This document shows, one piece after another, positions 24,745 to 33,713 of a DNA stretch of 64,000 nucleotides (position 1 is the first letter of the stretch; every line of letters starts with the position of its first letter). The notes under the pieces are model-generated. The model saw only the letters and a program-made list of their open reading frames with translations, was not told the origin of the DNA and searched no databases. The stretch comes from Paenibacillus aceris (lineage in GTDB: Bacteria > Bacillota > Bacilli > Paenibacillales > NBRC-103111), in assembly GCF_017874035.1 (NCBI RefSeq), contig NZ_JAGGKV010000010.1:124001-188000 (forward strand), read 5' to 3'. The translations under genes were made by a program, and so were the position numbers.

Positions 24745-26130
24745 TCAAGCCTTCGGCTGCACCATATCCTCCGGCCGCACATAGCTGTCAAACTGCTCCG
24801 CCGTCAAGTGGCCGCTGCGCACGGCTGACTCCTTCAACGTCAGCCCCTCTTTGTGGGCTTGTTTGGCAATGCTGGCCGCTTTCTCATACCCGATATACGG
24901 GTTGAGCGCTGTAACCAGCATGAGCGACTGCTCGAGATTGCGCTGAATCACCTCGCGATTCGGCTCCATCCCGACGAGACAGTTGTCGTTGAACGAGCGC
25001 ATGCTATCAGCCAGCAGCCGCACGGACTGCAAGAAGTTGTGGATGATCACGGGCTTGAACACGTTCAGCTCGAAATTGCCCTGACTGGCGGCGAAGCCGA
25101 TGGCCGCATCATTGCCCATGACCTGGCACACGACCATCGTCATCGCTTCGCTCTGGGTCGGGTTGACCTTGCCCGGCATAATCGAGGAGCCGGGCTCGTT
25201 CTCGGGGATCGTGATTTCACCGATCCCGCAGCGGGGACCGCTCGATAGCCACCGCACATCGTTGGCTATCTTCATCAAGTTCGCTGCGAGCGCCTTCAGC
25301 GCGCCGTGAGCGTAAACGATCTGATCATGGCTGGTCAGCGCATGAAACTTGTTCGCGGCCGAGACGAAACGCGTGCCCGTCTCGTTCGTGAGCTGCTCGG
25401 CAACGCGCGCGCCGAACTCCGGATGCGCGTTGAGCCCGGTGCCGACCGCCGTGCCGCCAATGGCCAGCTCGCGCATCGTATCCACGCTGCTGCGCACCAT
25501 GCGCGAGCTCTGCTCCAGCATCGCCCACCAGCCGCTAATTTCCTGCCCCAGCGTCAGCGGGGTCGCGTCCTGCAGGTGGGTGCGGCCAATCTTAACGATG
25601 GAGGCATAGGCCTCCATCTTACTGTGAAGCGTCGCCTGCAAAAGCTCCAGAGCAGGCAGCAGTTCTTGCTCCACTGCGAGGACGCCGGCGACGTGCATCG
25701 CGGTAGGGAACGTGTCGTTCGAGCTCTGCGAACGGTTCACATCATCATTGGGATGAATACGCGCGCCATCCCCTAGCAATTCGCTGCCGCGATGCGCAAT
25801 CACCTCATTGACGTTCATGTTCGACTGCGTCCCGCTGCCGGTCTGCCAAACGACGAGCGGGAACTCTCCGCTCCAGCGGCCCTGTACGATTTCGTCCGCT
25901 GCCTGCGAGATGGCCGCCGCTTTCTCCGGCGTTAATCCGCCAAGTTCACGGTTCACTTGTGCCGCGGCCTTTTTCAACAAAGCAAAAGCCCCAATCAACC
26001 GCTCTGGCATCCGCTCGGTGCCAATCTTGAAATTTTCAAAGCTGCGCTGCGTTTGAGCGCCCCACAACTTATCCACAGGTACTCTGATTTCCCCCATCGT
26101 ATCTCGTTCAATCCGGTATTGCTGCTCCAT
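24745..26130 (-). CDS. fumC: Class II fumarate hydratase
   Basis: 461 residues, the normal length for class II fumarase. It interconverts fumarate and malate in the TCA cycle. Visible are the fumarase/aspartase superfamily signature [11 protein letters not shown] (about 316-326), the N-terminal [14 protein letters not shown] (about 22-35), [13 protein letters not shown] and the active-site [28 protein letters not shown] precedes ATG. The gene stands alone between two intergenic regions. Confidence 0.96.
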   Translation of the reverse strand: MEQQYRIERDTMGEIRVPVDKLWGAQTQRSFENFKIGTERMPERLIGAFALLKKAAAQVNRELGGLTPEKAAAISQAADEIVQGRWSGEFPLVVWQTGSGTQSNMNVNEVIAHRGSELLGDGARIHPNDDVNRSQSSNDTFPTAMHVAGVLAVEQELLPALELLQATLHSKMEAYASIVKIGRTHLQDATPLTLGQEISGWWAMLEQSSRMVRSSVDTMRELAIGGTAVGTGLNAHPEFGARVAEQLTNETGTRFVSAANKFHALTSHDQIVYAHGALKALAANLMKIANDVRWLSSGPRCGIGEITIPENEPGSSIMPGKVNPTQSEAMTMVVCQVMGNDAAIGFAASQGNFELNVFKPVIIHNFLQSVRLLADSMRSFNDNCLVGMEPNREVIQRNLEQSLMLVTALNPYIGYEKAASIAKQAHKEGLTLKESAVRSGHLTAEQFDSYVRPEDMVQPKA

Positions 26131-26333
26131 CTATATATCCTCCTTTATAGGCGCTGCACGCCGTTACTATCTGTTAACCCATCGCTGACTAGCGTCAAAC
26201 ACATGAAGCATAGTTTACCCAATTGATGGAGCACTATGAGCCATAAACTGGTTTTCGCCACAGCAAACGAGCTATAATTAAGGTAACAAAAACACGTGCC
26301 TAGAGCAGGTACACAACAAAGGAGCTCTCACAC

Positions 26334-26726
26334 ATGGAATCCAGACTTGAGATCATCGTCCGCTCGACGGAAATCGATGTGAACGGCCACGTCAACAATG
26401 CCAAATACTTGGAGTATCTGGAATGGGGACGTGAGGAGTGGTACGAGCTCTCCGAGCTGTCCTATGAGACTTTTGGCTCGATGGGCATCCAGACTGTTAC
26501 CGTGAACATCAATATTAATTACAAAAAAGAGTGCAAACAGGGAGAACACCTAACCATTACCTGCCGTCCGGACAAAATAGGACGTTCCAGCTACGTGCTG
26601 AAGCAAGAGATCTACAACAAGCATGGAGAGCTATGCGCGGATGCTTTGGTAACCAGCGTCACCATGGACAGCTCGACACGCAAAAGCGTGGAAGCGCCGG
26701 AAGCGCTGCGGAAACATTTTAGCTAA
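26334..26726 (+). CDS. Acyl-CoA thioesterase, 4HBT hot-dog family
   Basis: 130 residues, a single hot-dog domain. The 4-hydroxybenzoyl-CoA/YbgC-type motif is at the N-terminus: DVNGHVNNAKYLEYLEWGRE (about 15-34), with the Asp/Asn and His of the active site. Such enzymes hydrolyse acyl-CoA thioesters; the substrate cannot be told from sequence. AAAGGAGCTCTCACAC precedes ATG. Confidence 0.85.
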   Translation: MESRLEIIVRSTEIDVNGHVNNAKYLEYLEWGREEWYELSELSYETFGSMGIQTVTVNININYKKECKQGEHLTITCRPDKIGRSSYVLKQEIYNKHGELCADALVTSVTMDSSTRKSVEAPEALRKHFS

Positions 26727-26737
26727 AAAAGAACGAT

Positions 26738-27307
26738 TTACAGGTTGCTTGTGGATAACTTTTGCCCAAGTGGCGTTGGCATGCCGTCCATGCTGGTCAT
26801 GTTTTTATCCTGCCAATACGCTAGCAGACCTTCGTCTCCTTTACTGACAGCCCATTTCTGCAGCGTATTCCGCTCACCCTCATAGTTGTAAAAGGGAACG
26901 CTAAAGCCGCAGGAAGTCTTGACCTCATGGACTTTCACAGCAATGATTTGCCGAGCTCCAGGCAGCAAGGTAAACTTGGGTGCTAATGTCTCCCACCCCG
27001 GGGTTTCCGGCAAGACGACGCGCCCCTGTCCATACAAGCGCAAAATCATCGGAGGTCCTTCGAATGCAGTGAACATGATGGTAATTCGCCCGTTCTCTTC
27101 GAGATGCGCACTCGTTTCGTTGCCGCTCCCGGTTAAATCCAAATAGGCCACTTCATTTTCGTTCAAAATGCGCAGCACATCATGGCCCTTCGGTGATAAA
27201 TTCACGTGCCCTTCCCCCGACAGAGGGGCCGACCCTACAAAAAAGATGTGCTGCTTCGCAATAAATGCCACATGCTCCGGCAGTATGGACTTGAATGATT
27301 TTCCCAT
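26738..27307 (-). CDS. Pyridoxamine 5'-phosphate oxidase-like flavin-binding protein
   Basis: 189 residues with a split-barrel fold pattern of the PNPOx-like family: HIFFVGSAPLSGEGHVNLSP (about 20-39), then a barrel with RITIMFTAFEGPPMILRL. Members bind FMN or F420; substrate unknown. I start at ATG 27307, which follows AAAGGTGG; the frame also has ATG 27328 upstream, but that includes the ribosome site. It converges with the thioesterase gene, 11 bp apart. Confidence 0.8.
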   Translation of the reverse strand: MGKSFKSILPEHVAFIAKQHIFFVGSAPLSGEGHVNLSPKGHDVLRILNENEVAYLDLTGSGNETSAHLEENGRITIMFTAFEGPPMILRLYGQGRVVLPETPGWETLAPKFTLLPGARQIIAVKVHEVKTSCGFSVPFYNYEGERNTLQKWAVSKGDEGLLAYWQDKNMTSMDGMPTPLGQKLSTSNL

Positions 27308-27503
27308 CAAGATTCGCCACCTTTCCATTTTCTTCTATTATGCTCCTCCTCACTATATTTGTGAAATACATTAATTAGACGACCTCTATAGTTAAAACCT
27401 ATGAGTCGCTCTGATCCAAATTCAGATACATGGAAATTATTTGTATGATTTCGCCCATATGGAGGCATACTTAGTTAGTTGAAAAACGAGGAGGTGAGTG
27501 TTC

Positions 27504-27662
27504 ATGTCAGCGAACAATCAAAATGATGTAGTAAGTCATGCCATTAATGCCGCCGAGGCCAATGCGGAAGACAGCCAAGCGCAGCAGCAGGTAGAGGAGC
27601 TAAGCTCTCTGCTTCAAAGCTCAACCGCTAATGCCAACGAGGATACGTCCTCTGAAGAGTAG
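27504..27662 (+). CDS. Small acidic Gln/Ser-rich peptide, function unknown
   Basis: 52 residues, hydrophilic and acidic, starting MSANNQNDVVSHAINAAEA and ending NANEDTSSEE. It has a very strong ribosome site (GAGGAGGTGAGTG, 8 bp before ATG), a following terminator, and no other gene on the strand, so it is probably expressed. No family recognised; the composition resembles small acid-rich peptides of spore-formers, which is only a suggestion. Confidence 0.6.
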   Translation: MSANNQNDVVSHAINAAEANAEDSQAQQQVEELSSLLQSSTANANEDTSSEE

Positions 27663-27710
27663 TCACACCGCTATTTTTACATGAGACCGTTTGCCCTAAG
27701 CGCAGACATA

Positions 27711-27759
27711 AAAAGAGCTTTCCCAGCAGGTCCTTCTGGACCGAGGGAGAGCTCTTTTT
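27711..27759 (+). terminator. Terminator after the small acidic peptide gene
   Basis: AAAAGAGCTtTCCC pairs with GGGAGAGCTCTTTT followed by a T-run. Confidence 0.88.
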
Positions 27760-27851
27760 GTATGTAGGATGGCTTACGATGACTACCGTGGCTACACAAT
27801 GAACCAAACGCCCAACCGCCGAATAAATTGTAGGAAAAATGTTAGGGATGG

Positions 27852-28469
27852 ATGAGCAGCATGGACGAATTGGATCACCCCGTTAGTATACAAACCTATC
27901 AAGTGCTTCACGATAAATTGAAGCTTCTGTATCCCGCCGTTATACACCACACGCCATACACGGCAGAACATGCCATGAACACGACGATTGTTAATGCCGT
28001 TAATAAGCAGCTTCACGATCAAGGCTATCCGAAAAATCCGATGACAGACGTTACCGCCTATTATGAACTGAAAAACAATCAAAGGGGCGTGCTCAGTCTG
28101 ACGTTATGGAATTATGCGTTTTCGGGCGGTGCGCACGGTCTCACGATCCAAAACGCCTTAACTTTTAATACAGAAACAGGTAAGACTTACGCTTTAAAAG
28201 ACTTATTTAAGCCAGGCAGCGATTATATCGGCAAGCTAAGCGAAATCATTAAAGCAGAAATTAAAGTGCGAAATATTCCGCTGCTGGTTGATTTTAAGGC
28301 GATTCGGCCTGATCAGGATTTTTATATCGCAGATAAATCATTGGTCATTTATTTCCAAGTCTATGAGTTGGCCGCTTATGTGTATGGCTTTCTTTACTTC
28401 CCTATTTCCGTGTACGCCCTCCAAGACATCATCGCCGAGGACGGTCCGCTGGGGAAAATGTTCAGCTAA
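27852..28469 (+). CDS. DUF3298 domain protein (RsiV/PdaC-type)
   Basis: 205 residues. It has an N-terminal DUF4163-like part (about 10-95, with a central HTPYTAEHAMNTTIVNAVN) and a C-terminal DUF3298 part (about 100-195) with GGAHGLTIQNALTFNTETGK, the family hallmark GGAHG. The combination is known in anti-sigma factor RsiV and in peptidoglycan deacetylase PdaC. No signal peptide or membrane segment is visible, unlike those relatives, so its location is uncertain. AGGGATGG overlaps just before ATG 27852; ATG 27861 is an alternative. It ends 4 bp into the RNA methylase gene on the opposite strand. Confidence 0.75.
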   Translation: MSSMDELDHPVSIQTYQVLHDKLKLLYPAVIHHTPYTAEHAMNTTIVNAVNKQLHDQGYPKNPMTDVTAYYELKNNQRGVLSLTLWNYAFSGGAHGLTIQNALTFNTETGKTYALKDLFKPGSDYIGKLSEIIKAEIKVRNIPLLVDFKAIRPDQDFYIADKSLVIYFQVYELAAYVYGFLYFPISVYALQDIIAEDGPLGKMFS

Positions 28470-29500
28470 ACGCAGACGATAATCTGCCGGCTGAATTTCC
28501 CTTTGTGGACAGCGCAGCGCTCTGCGATGCGAAAGCCTGCTTGCTCGATGAGCGGATCAATCTGCTCCGTCGTAATAATAACCGCACGCTGCGTTAATCG
28601 GCGGGCAGACTGCAGCATTTGCAGCTGCTCGTCCTCCGGCAGCTTAGAGCAGAGGTTGTACGGCATATCCAGGATGAGCGCGTCGTAGCGGTTCTGCGAG
28701 CTGGCGTCAGGTGCGGACGCAGGTGCAGGCGCAAGGGCAGGTGCAAGGGCAGGCGCAAGGGCAGGTGCAAGGGCAGGTGCAAGGGCATCCGTTGGCACGG
28801 GCAAGTCCAGCGTCCGCATGTCCGCCAGCGTGACCACATTCGGCATGCCGAAGTGGGCCAGATTCACCCGCGCGCCGCGCACCGCCAGCGGGTTCATGTC
28901 GCTGCCAACGATGTCGATGCCCATCGACATCGCCTCCACCAGCACCGTGCCGATGCCGCAGCACGGGTCGATGACCCGCGTGCCCTCCGTGAAGGGCACG
29001 GCGATGTTCACCACCGCCCGCGCTACGCGCGTACTGAGGGCGGTGGAGTAGTTCTGCGGCTTCTGCTGATGCAGCAGCCAAACGGCTTCGCCGTGAACGC
29101 AGTCGCCGAACAACCAGCGGCCTCCCAGCTCCGTCACGGCGAACCACTGCTCCGGCTTCCGCATCTCGGCTTTGCCGCGGAGATGCCGGCCTATTTCGCG
29201 TTCGATCTCACGCCGCCGGTCATAGCTGACCGGCGTGTCCGTCTCCGCGAACGCGACCTTGAACGTTGACCCGCGCACGGTCAACGTTTGAACCTGCGAG
29301 GCCAGCTCCGGCAAACTGCCGGCCTCGAACAAAACATCCAGCCGCAGCTTCAGAAACGGGCTGCGGCTCGGCTCCACGCGGTGCGCACTGACGGCGAAGC
29401 CCGCGCCGAGCACGGCTTCTGCGCCTAGTAAGGTGCGCAGCTCTAACTGACACAACGCCTGCTCGTCTTCGTGGCAGGCGTAAATATATAAGTGTTCCAT
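28466..29500 (-). CDS. RNA/DNA methylase of the UPF0020 type with an internal Ala-Pro-Leu repeat
   Basis: About 344 residues. An N-terminal RNA-binding-like half (about 1-140) precedes a SAM-dependent methyltransferase domain with VIDPCCGIGTVLVEAMSMG (motif I, about 178-196), GSDMNPLAVRGARVNL and the catalytic LDMPYN (NPPY-like). The family methylates guanines in tRNA or rRNA. Between the motif around LADMRTLDLP and the LDMPYN strand sits ALAPALAPALAPALAPALAP, coded by 12-bp tandem repeats (28731-28787). ATG 29500 is 10 bp after GAGGG; earlier in-frame ATGs exist at 29509 and 29518. Confidence 0.8.
   Translation of the reverse strand: MEHLYIYACHEDEQALCQLELRTLLGAEAVLGAGFAVSAHRVEPSRSPFLKLRLDVLFEAGSLPELASQVQTLTVRGSTFKVAFAETDTPVSYDRRREIEREIGRHLRGKAEMRKPEQWFAVTELGGRWLFGDCVHGEAVWLLHQQKPQNYSTALSTRVARAVVNIAVPFTEGTRVIDPCCGIGTVLVEAMSMGIDIVGSDMNPLAVRGARVNLAHFGMPNVVTLADMRTLDLPVPTDALAPALAPALAPALAPALAPAPASAPDASSQNRYDALILDMPYNLCSKLPEDEQLQMLQSARRLTQRAVIITTEQIDPLIEQAGFRIAERCAVHKGKFSRQIIVCV
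28731..28787. repeat. 12-bp tandem repeat inside the methylase gene
   Basis: Four full units GCAAGGGCAGG(T/C) and a partial fifth, in the reading frame of the methylase on the minus strand (Pro-Ala-Leu-Ala per unit). Unit changes alter length by 4 residues and keep the frame. Confidence 0.92.
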
Positions 29501-29529
29501 GTTTGTCATATCCCTCATTTGAATCTATT

Positions 29530-30426
29530 TTATGCCGGGGCGTTATTGTTTTCGCCAAGGAACTGGTGCATGACCTGCTTCATGAACGTTTTGGTCGTCT
29601 GGCACAGGAACATGTCTTTGCGATACACAATGCCGACGTCCTTCTGAGGCACAGGGTCTACAATCGGAATACACCGGATATCACTGCTCTGAATATGTTC
29701 CATATACGAACCGGGCAAAACGGCTCCGCCGACATTGTTTTTGGCCATTTGCAGCAAAGATTCCAAGGTAGAAAGCTCTAATATTGGCTTACACACCAAA
29801 TCTGATTGCTCACAGCATGCCTCTATCATGTGCCTGACGTAAAATTTTTTGGGCAGCATCGCTACCGGAAGCTGAACAAGATCCTCCAGACGGATCGCCT
29901 CGCTACCTGCCAATGAATGATTTGACGAAACTACGAAAAGCAGTTTTTCCTTATATAACGGAATACGAACAAGCTGGTCATCCGCCTCAGGCAAAAATAC
30001 AACGCCCAAGTCCAGTTGATTGTTTAACAGACCCTCTATCGTCTCCTCGGTTGCCAGTTCAGCTACCGACAGTTCGATTTTCGGATATAGGGCATGAAAA
30101 GCCATCATCGTCTCGGTGAGCAAATGATTGCCGGAGCAACCGATTCGCAGCCTTCCTCTCTGCATCCCTTGAATCTCGTTGAAAGCAGCCTGCGCTTGCT
30201 CGAGCTCATGGAAAATGTTCCGGCTGTGCTTAAGCAGAATCTCTCCCGCTTCTGTCACGTAAACTTTTTTACCGAGGCGCTGAAAAAGAGGTGATCCGAT
30301 TCGCTGCTCTAACGCGCGAATTTGCTGGCTTAACGTCGGCTGACTGATGCCCAGCTTCTCGGCGGCTTTCGTGAAATGAAGTTCTTCACAAACGGCCAAA
30401 AAATATTCCAATAACCGATAATCCAT
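29530..30426 (-). CDS. LysR-family transcriptional regulator
   Basis: 298 residues. N-terminal winged HTH (about 1-60) MDYRLLEYFLAVCEELHFTK and AAEKLGISQPTLSQQIRALE; C-terminal LysR substrate domain from about 90 (RGRLRIGCSGNHLLTE). I start at ATG 30426; the frame extends 21 codons upstream without conservation. It is divergent from ilvE (128 bp between starts), so control of ilvE in response to a small metabolite is likely. The intergenic DNA holds ATTGATCAAT and two ATCGTAA blocks. Confidence 0.88.
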   Translation of the reverse strand: MDYRLLEYFLAVCEELHFTKAAEKLGISQPTLSQQIRALEQRIGSPLFQRLGKKVYVTEAGEILLKHSRNIFHELEQAQAAFNEIQGMQRGRLRIGCSGNHLLTETMMAFHALYPKIELSVAELATEETIEGLLNNQLDLGVVFLPEADDQLVRIPLYKEKLLFVVSSNHSLAGSEAIRLEDLVQLPVAMLPKKFYVRHMIEACCEQSDLVCKPILELSTLESLLQMAKNNVGGAVLPGSYMEHIQSSDIRCIPIVDPVPQKDVGIVYRKDMFLCQTTKTFMKQVMHQFLGENNNAPA

Positions 30427-30554
30427 CCTCGTAAGCCCCCGTTCATAGCGATTAACTATGATCGTAATTGAAATTTCATAATTGATCAATGATTGTTATT
30501 TTTCTATAGTATAGAATAACGATTAGGATCGTAAACGAAAGGTGGTTGCTCGCA
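30427..30554. promoter_or_regulatory. Divergent regulatory region between the LysR gene and ilvE
   Basis: It contains the palindrome ATTGATCAAT (30480-30489) and the direct repeat GATCGTAA (near 30460 and 30528), which fit LysR-type T-N11-A binding. Specific -35/-10 boxes are not secure. Confidence 0.4.
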
Positions 30555-31625
30555 ATGTATGGACAGATTCGATTTGAACGCAATCCGCAAGGCAAAACAA
30601 AACCCGGTATTCATGATGATTTAGGGTTTGGGCGTCATTTTACAGACCATATGTTTGTGTTGGACTATGAAGATGGGCAAGGCTGGCATGACCCGCGCAT
30701 TATTCCTTATGGGCCTCTGTCCTATGACCCCGCCGCGATGATTTTTCATTATGGGCAAGCTGTTTTTGAAGGATTAAAAGCTTTTAGAACAGATAGCAAT
30801 GAGATCCAAATTTTTCGTCCCGACCAAAACGCCAAACGGTTAAACCGCTCCAGCGAGCGGCTAAATATGCCGGCTATCGATGAAGAGTTTATTGTGAACG
30901 CCATTCTGGAGCTCGTTCGTGTAGATGCGGACTGGGTACCGAGCAAACAAGGCGCTTCCTTATACATTCGACCTTTCGTCATTGCTACCGAGGCCGGGTT
31001 AGGCGTACGCCCTTCATCGCGCTATTCCTTCGTTGTCATTATGTCGCCAGTGGGCGCTTACTATGAGGAAGGACTCCAGCCCGTCAAAATTCTTGTGGAG
31101 AGCCACTACGCCAGAGCCGTTCAAGGCGGTACCGGCGGTGCCAAAGCAGCGGGTAATTACGCGGCAAGCCTGAAGGCGCAAGTGCTTGCAAAGGAGCATG
31201 ACTGTGCGCAAGTGCTGTGGCTAGACGCCATCGACAAAAAAAGCTTGGAAGAAGTCGGCAGCATGAACGTCTTTTTCAAAATTGGCGGTGAAGTTGTCAC
31301 GCCAAGCCTTAGCGGCTCCATCTTGGAGGGAATCACCCGCAAAAGTATCATTCATCTGCTGAATGATTGGGGGATCCCCGTCACAGAGCGGAAAATTTCC
31401 ATCGACGAAATCGTTCATGCTTACGAAAACGGAACGCTGGAAGAAGCCTTCGGCACCGGTACGGCCGCTGTTGTTTCGCCCATTGGCAGCCTATTGTGGC
31501 AAGGAACGCCGATGGTCATTAATGAGGGGCAGATTGGGGAACTCGTTCATCGGCTTTATGACACGATCACAGGCATTCAATATGGCCGGATCGCGGATAA
31601 GCATGGTTGGATGGTTACTTGTTAG
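30555..31625 (+). CDS. ilvE: Branched-chain amino acid aminotransferase
   Basis: 356 residues, class IV PLP aminotransferase. It transfers the amino group between glutamate and leucine, isoleucine or valine. The PLP lysine lies in GGTGGAKAAGNYAASLKA (about 190-207); EEVGSMNVFF and the phosphate-binding TRKSIIHL follow. ATG 30555 is 10 bp after AAAGGTGG; TTG 30546 upstream lies within the spacer. The divergent LysR gene may regulate it. A strong terminator follows. Confidence 0.95.
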   Translation: MYGQIRFERNPQGKTKPGIHDDLGFGRHFTDHMFVLDYEDGQGWHDPRIIPYGPLSYDPAAMIFHYGQAVFEGLKAFRTDSNEIQIFRPDQNAKRLNRSSERLNMPAIDEEFIVNAILELVRVDADWVPSKQGASLYIRPFVIATEAGLGVRPSSRYSFVVIMSPVGAYYEEGLQPVKILVESHYARAVQGGTGGAKAAGNYAASLKAQVLAKEHDCAQVLWLDAIDKKSLEEVGSMNVFFKIGGEVVTPSLSGSILEGITRKSIIHLLNDWGIPVTERKISIDEIVHAYENGTLEEAFGTGTAAVVSPIGSLLWQGTPMVINEGQIGELVHRLYDTITGIQYGRIADKHGWMVTC

Positions 31626-31644
31626 ATCATATAGAACGATGAAG

Positions 31645-31683
31645 AACCTTTCACTCCACTTCGTGGAGTGAAAGGTTTTTTGT
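31645..31683 (+). terminator. Terminator of ilvE
   Basis: GAACCTTTCACTCCAC-TTC-GTGGAGTGAAAGGTT followed by a T-run. Confidence 0.95.
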
Positions 31684-31751
31684 TCCTCGCACGGTCAGGC
31701 TTCCAGCGATGCTTCTCAATGCCGAAGAAGCGTCGGCCTCCCCACCCAGCT

Positions 31752-32177
31752 TCACCGCCGCTCAGTATCGACGTCCTTCTCTTTATCAACCACGAGCTTT
31801 CCGTCAATGTCGATGATATCCTTGGATTTTAGCGCATCCTCCCCAAGAAAATCGCGCAGCTTATTTTTTGCTTTCAGCTTCACATCCTCGTCGATGCTTT
31901 TGGCGACGACGGCAAGAGCTAATCCAAGCGCGCTTAAATCATCGACATAGCCGACAATCGGCAGCAAATCGGGCACGAGGTCTAGCGGCAGAATGAGATA
32001 CCCGAGTGTTCCGTAGATTTGAACCTTTACCCGAAGTGGTGTTTTGGGACTTTCCACCGCGTAAAAGAGCAGCAAGCCGCTATAAATTACCTTGCTGCCT
32101 GCTTTTTTAGCGCCTTTTTTTAACTTGGACCAGAAGCCGTCCGGCGTGAAATATTTTTGGTATTTAGAAGCGTCCAT
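31752..32177 (-). CDS. YkvA/DUF1232 membrane protein
   Basis: 141 residues. The DUF1232 core is at about 55-95: YGTLGYLILPLDLVPDLLPI then VGYVDDLSALGLAL, with the conserved P-D-L-x-P and VGYxDD. The C-terminus is a charged tail with repeated Lys/Asp. Function unknown. GGAGTGATCGCG precedes ATG. The small lipoprotein gene lies 53 bp upstream on the same strand. Confidence 0.85.
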   Translation of the reverse strand: MDASKYQKYFTPDGFWSKLKKGAKKAGSKVIYSGLLLFYAVESPKTPLRVKVQIYGTLGYLILPLDLVPDLLPIVGYVDDLSALGLALAVVAKSIDEDVKLKAKNKLRDFLGEDALKSKDIIDIDGKLVVDKEKDVDTERR

Positions 32178-32230
32178 TCGCGATCACTCCATTCTTAATT
32201 GGTGGAAAAGGACAGCTCAAGGCTTCACCC

Positions 32231-32590
32231 TTACTTCCCTAATTCGTAGCTGTTCAACCATTCCTTGCCGGTGGCCCATTCTTTGACAGGGTTTTTCTCT
32301 CCTAAAATGTCCATACAAGCATAAGCCATAACCCACTCTTTGAGGCCATTATTCTCACTGGCTTTAAGAGTTTGGACCAAGTACGGAAGGGCAGGCTCTC
32401 CATGTCTAACGATATCATCATAGGATTTCTTGTTATTTGTAATATTAACATATGGATTGCTGGAAAACTGCAACTTAGGATCCGTCGTAATAGTTACAAG
32501 ATCCTCTTCAATTTGCTTTTCAATGTTTTTACCGCAGGCGGAAAGAAGCAAGGCGCAGCAAAACAAGAAACTTAGCAGCTTAGCACTCAG
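32231..32590 (-). CDS. Small lipoprotein, probable CTG start
   Basis: About 119 residues. The N-terminus MSAKLLSFLFCCALLLSACG (first residue from CTG) is a typical lipoprotein signal with the lipobox LLSAC (Cys about 19). CTG 32590 is 6 bp after AGGAGGGG, the only good ribosome site; the next in-frame TTG (32566) would shorten the signal too much. The mature part has a helical repeat-like stretch (GEPALPYLVQTLKASENN). No family recognised. Alternatively a mutation destroyed the original start codon. Confidence 0.6.
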   Translation of the reverse strand: MSAKLLSFLFCCALLLSACGKNIEKQIEEDLVTITTDPKLQFSSNPYVNITNNKKSYDDIVRHGEPALPYLVQTLKASENNGLKEWVMAYACMDILGEKNPVKEWATGKEWLNSYELGK

Positions 32591-32820
32591 TCAAATCCCC
32601 TCCTAATAGGCTCCACCCACTATTTTATTCCAATTATACCACTATCAAATGCACTCGGCTAAATCCATATCACAGGGGACTGGGGATAAGGTTACGGGTG
32701 ACTAGTCTAAAGGCGGGCGGAGCTGGGGTTGGGTTGGGGCGCGGGTTGGGGACGCGGTTGCGGGCGGAAACAGCCTCAACTTTAGCCCATGTTCGGGCTC
32801 GGAGGTTAGATAAAGGGCAC

Positions 32821-32994
32821 TGTAATCCGCTATTCCCGCTAAAACTGCCACTTTTGAGCATTTATGGAGCCCCTATTCCCTTATTTCTACCTCCAAGGTT
32901 GCGGTTCACCCGAAATCGGCGAAATAGAACCCTGTAATTCCTCGCGAACTCATAAAAACCGCATGATTCCATATTTAACGGACCATAGTTCCCT
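32821..32994. repeat. Dispersed intergenic repeat cluster (GGGAACTA family), copy 3
   Basis: More degenerate units, e.g. GTAATCCGCTATTCCC, GCCCCTATTCCCTTATTTCTA, AAATAGAACCCTGTAATTCC and ATTTAACGGACCATAGTTCCC. The gap 32591-33080 also has a G-rich stretch (GGGTTGGGTTGGGGCG at about 32725) and no gene I can support. Confidence 0.65.
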
Positions 32995-33080
32995 CAAATG
33001 AATTACTCAGGCAATTCTTGCTGAGCTTCACCTCGTCCAGACTGCATTGCGTTAATCGATGCTACAACAGCAAATCAAAA

Positions 33081-33110
33081 CCAAAAAGGCTACTCCCCAA
33101 GGAGCAGCCC
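33081..33110 (-). terminator. Terminator overlapping the end of lysE
   Basis: Minus strand GGCTGCTCC-TTGG-GGAGTAGCC then TTTTTGG. The stop codon TAG (33090-33092) lies in the 3' arm. Confidence 0.8.
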
Positions 33111-33710
33111 AACGATGGCCACGAGGCCAAATATGGTTAATGTAACACCCGATATCCGGTTAATCCACCGATAGACCGAAGCATGGATACGATCGCGCAA
33201 CATCCCGATCACGAAGCTCAGTGCCAACCACCACAAGGCAGAGCCTGTGAATACGCCAACCACCAGAGCAATGGCCGCAGCCATACCGGTTTGTGCGCCG
33301 CCCATGCCTAAACCGGCAAAAGCGCCGAGAAAAGACATGATGGTCATCGGATTAGTAATGGTGAGCATTAGGGTCGACGCGTACGATTTGAACAGCGTAT
33401 CGCCGGAGGCTTTAGCCGCCTCGGTCGCAGGCCTGGAGCGAAAGGTTTGCACACCCAAGTAGCATAAGAATAATCCACCGACCGCTTGCAAGAGCACTTT
33501 TTGATCTAAGAGAAAGGAGGTAATCAGCGTTAGACCGAAACCGGCGATAAAACCATAGAAAGCATCAGCCGTCGCTGCCCCCAGCCCTGACAAAAAGCCA
33601 TGCAACCGCCCCAAGGTGATCGTTCTCCGAATGCACAAAATACCAATGGGCCCGACCGGCGCTGCGATCGAGAGCCCTAGTAAAATACCTTTCAACAATG
33701 GAATGAGCAT
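33090..33710 (-). CDS. LysE/RhtB-family amino acid or metabolite exporter
   Basis: 206 residues, about six membrane helices. The family start PLLKGILLGLSIAAPVGPIG (about 3-22) and the central TITNPMTIMSFLGAF (about 115-130) are typical. These carriers export amino acids or derivatives. It is 3 bp after aguB in the agmatine-putrescine operon, so an exported basic compound, agmatine or putrescine, is a natural guess; the family alone does not prove the substrate. Confidence 0.88.
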   Translation of the reverse strand: MLIPLLKGILLGLSIAAPVGPIGILCIRRTITLGRLHGFLSGLGAATADAFYGFIAGFGLTLITSFLLDQKVLLQAVGGLFLCYLGVQTFRSRPATEAAKASGDTLFKSYASTLMLTITNPMTIMSFLGAFAGLGMGGAQTGMAAAIALVVGVFTGSALWWLALSFVIGMLRDRIHASVYRWINRISGVTLTIFGLVAIVGLLLGE

Positions 33711-33713
33711 GGT

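Noticed and set aside
28731-28787. Short tandem units considered as a CRISPR array
   Set aside because: 12-bp units without spacers, in frame within a gene. No CRISPR-like array was seen elsewhere.
28619-29269. Arg-rich plus-strand frame opposite the RNA methylase
   Set aside because: High-GC shadow containing the translated 12-bp repeat; no ribosome site.
32690-32780. G-rich stretch as a possible promoter or quadruplex control site
   Set aside because: GGGTTGGGTTGGGG could fold, but no gene start lies nearby and I cannot support a function.
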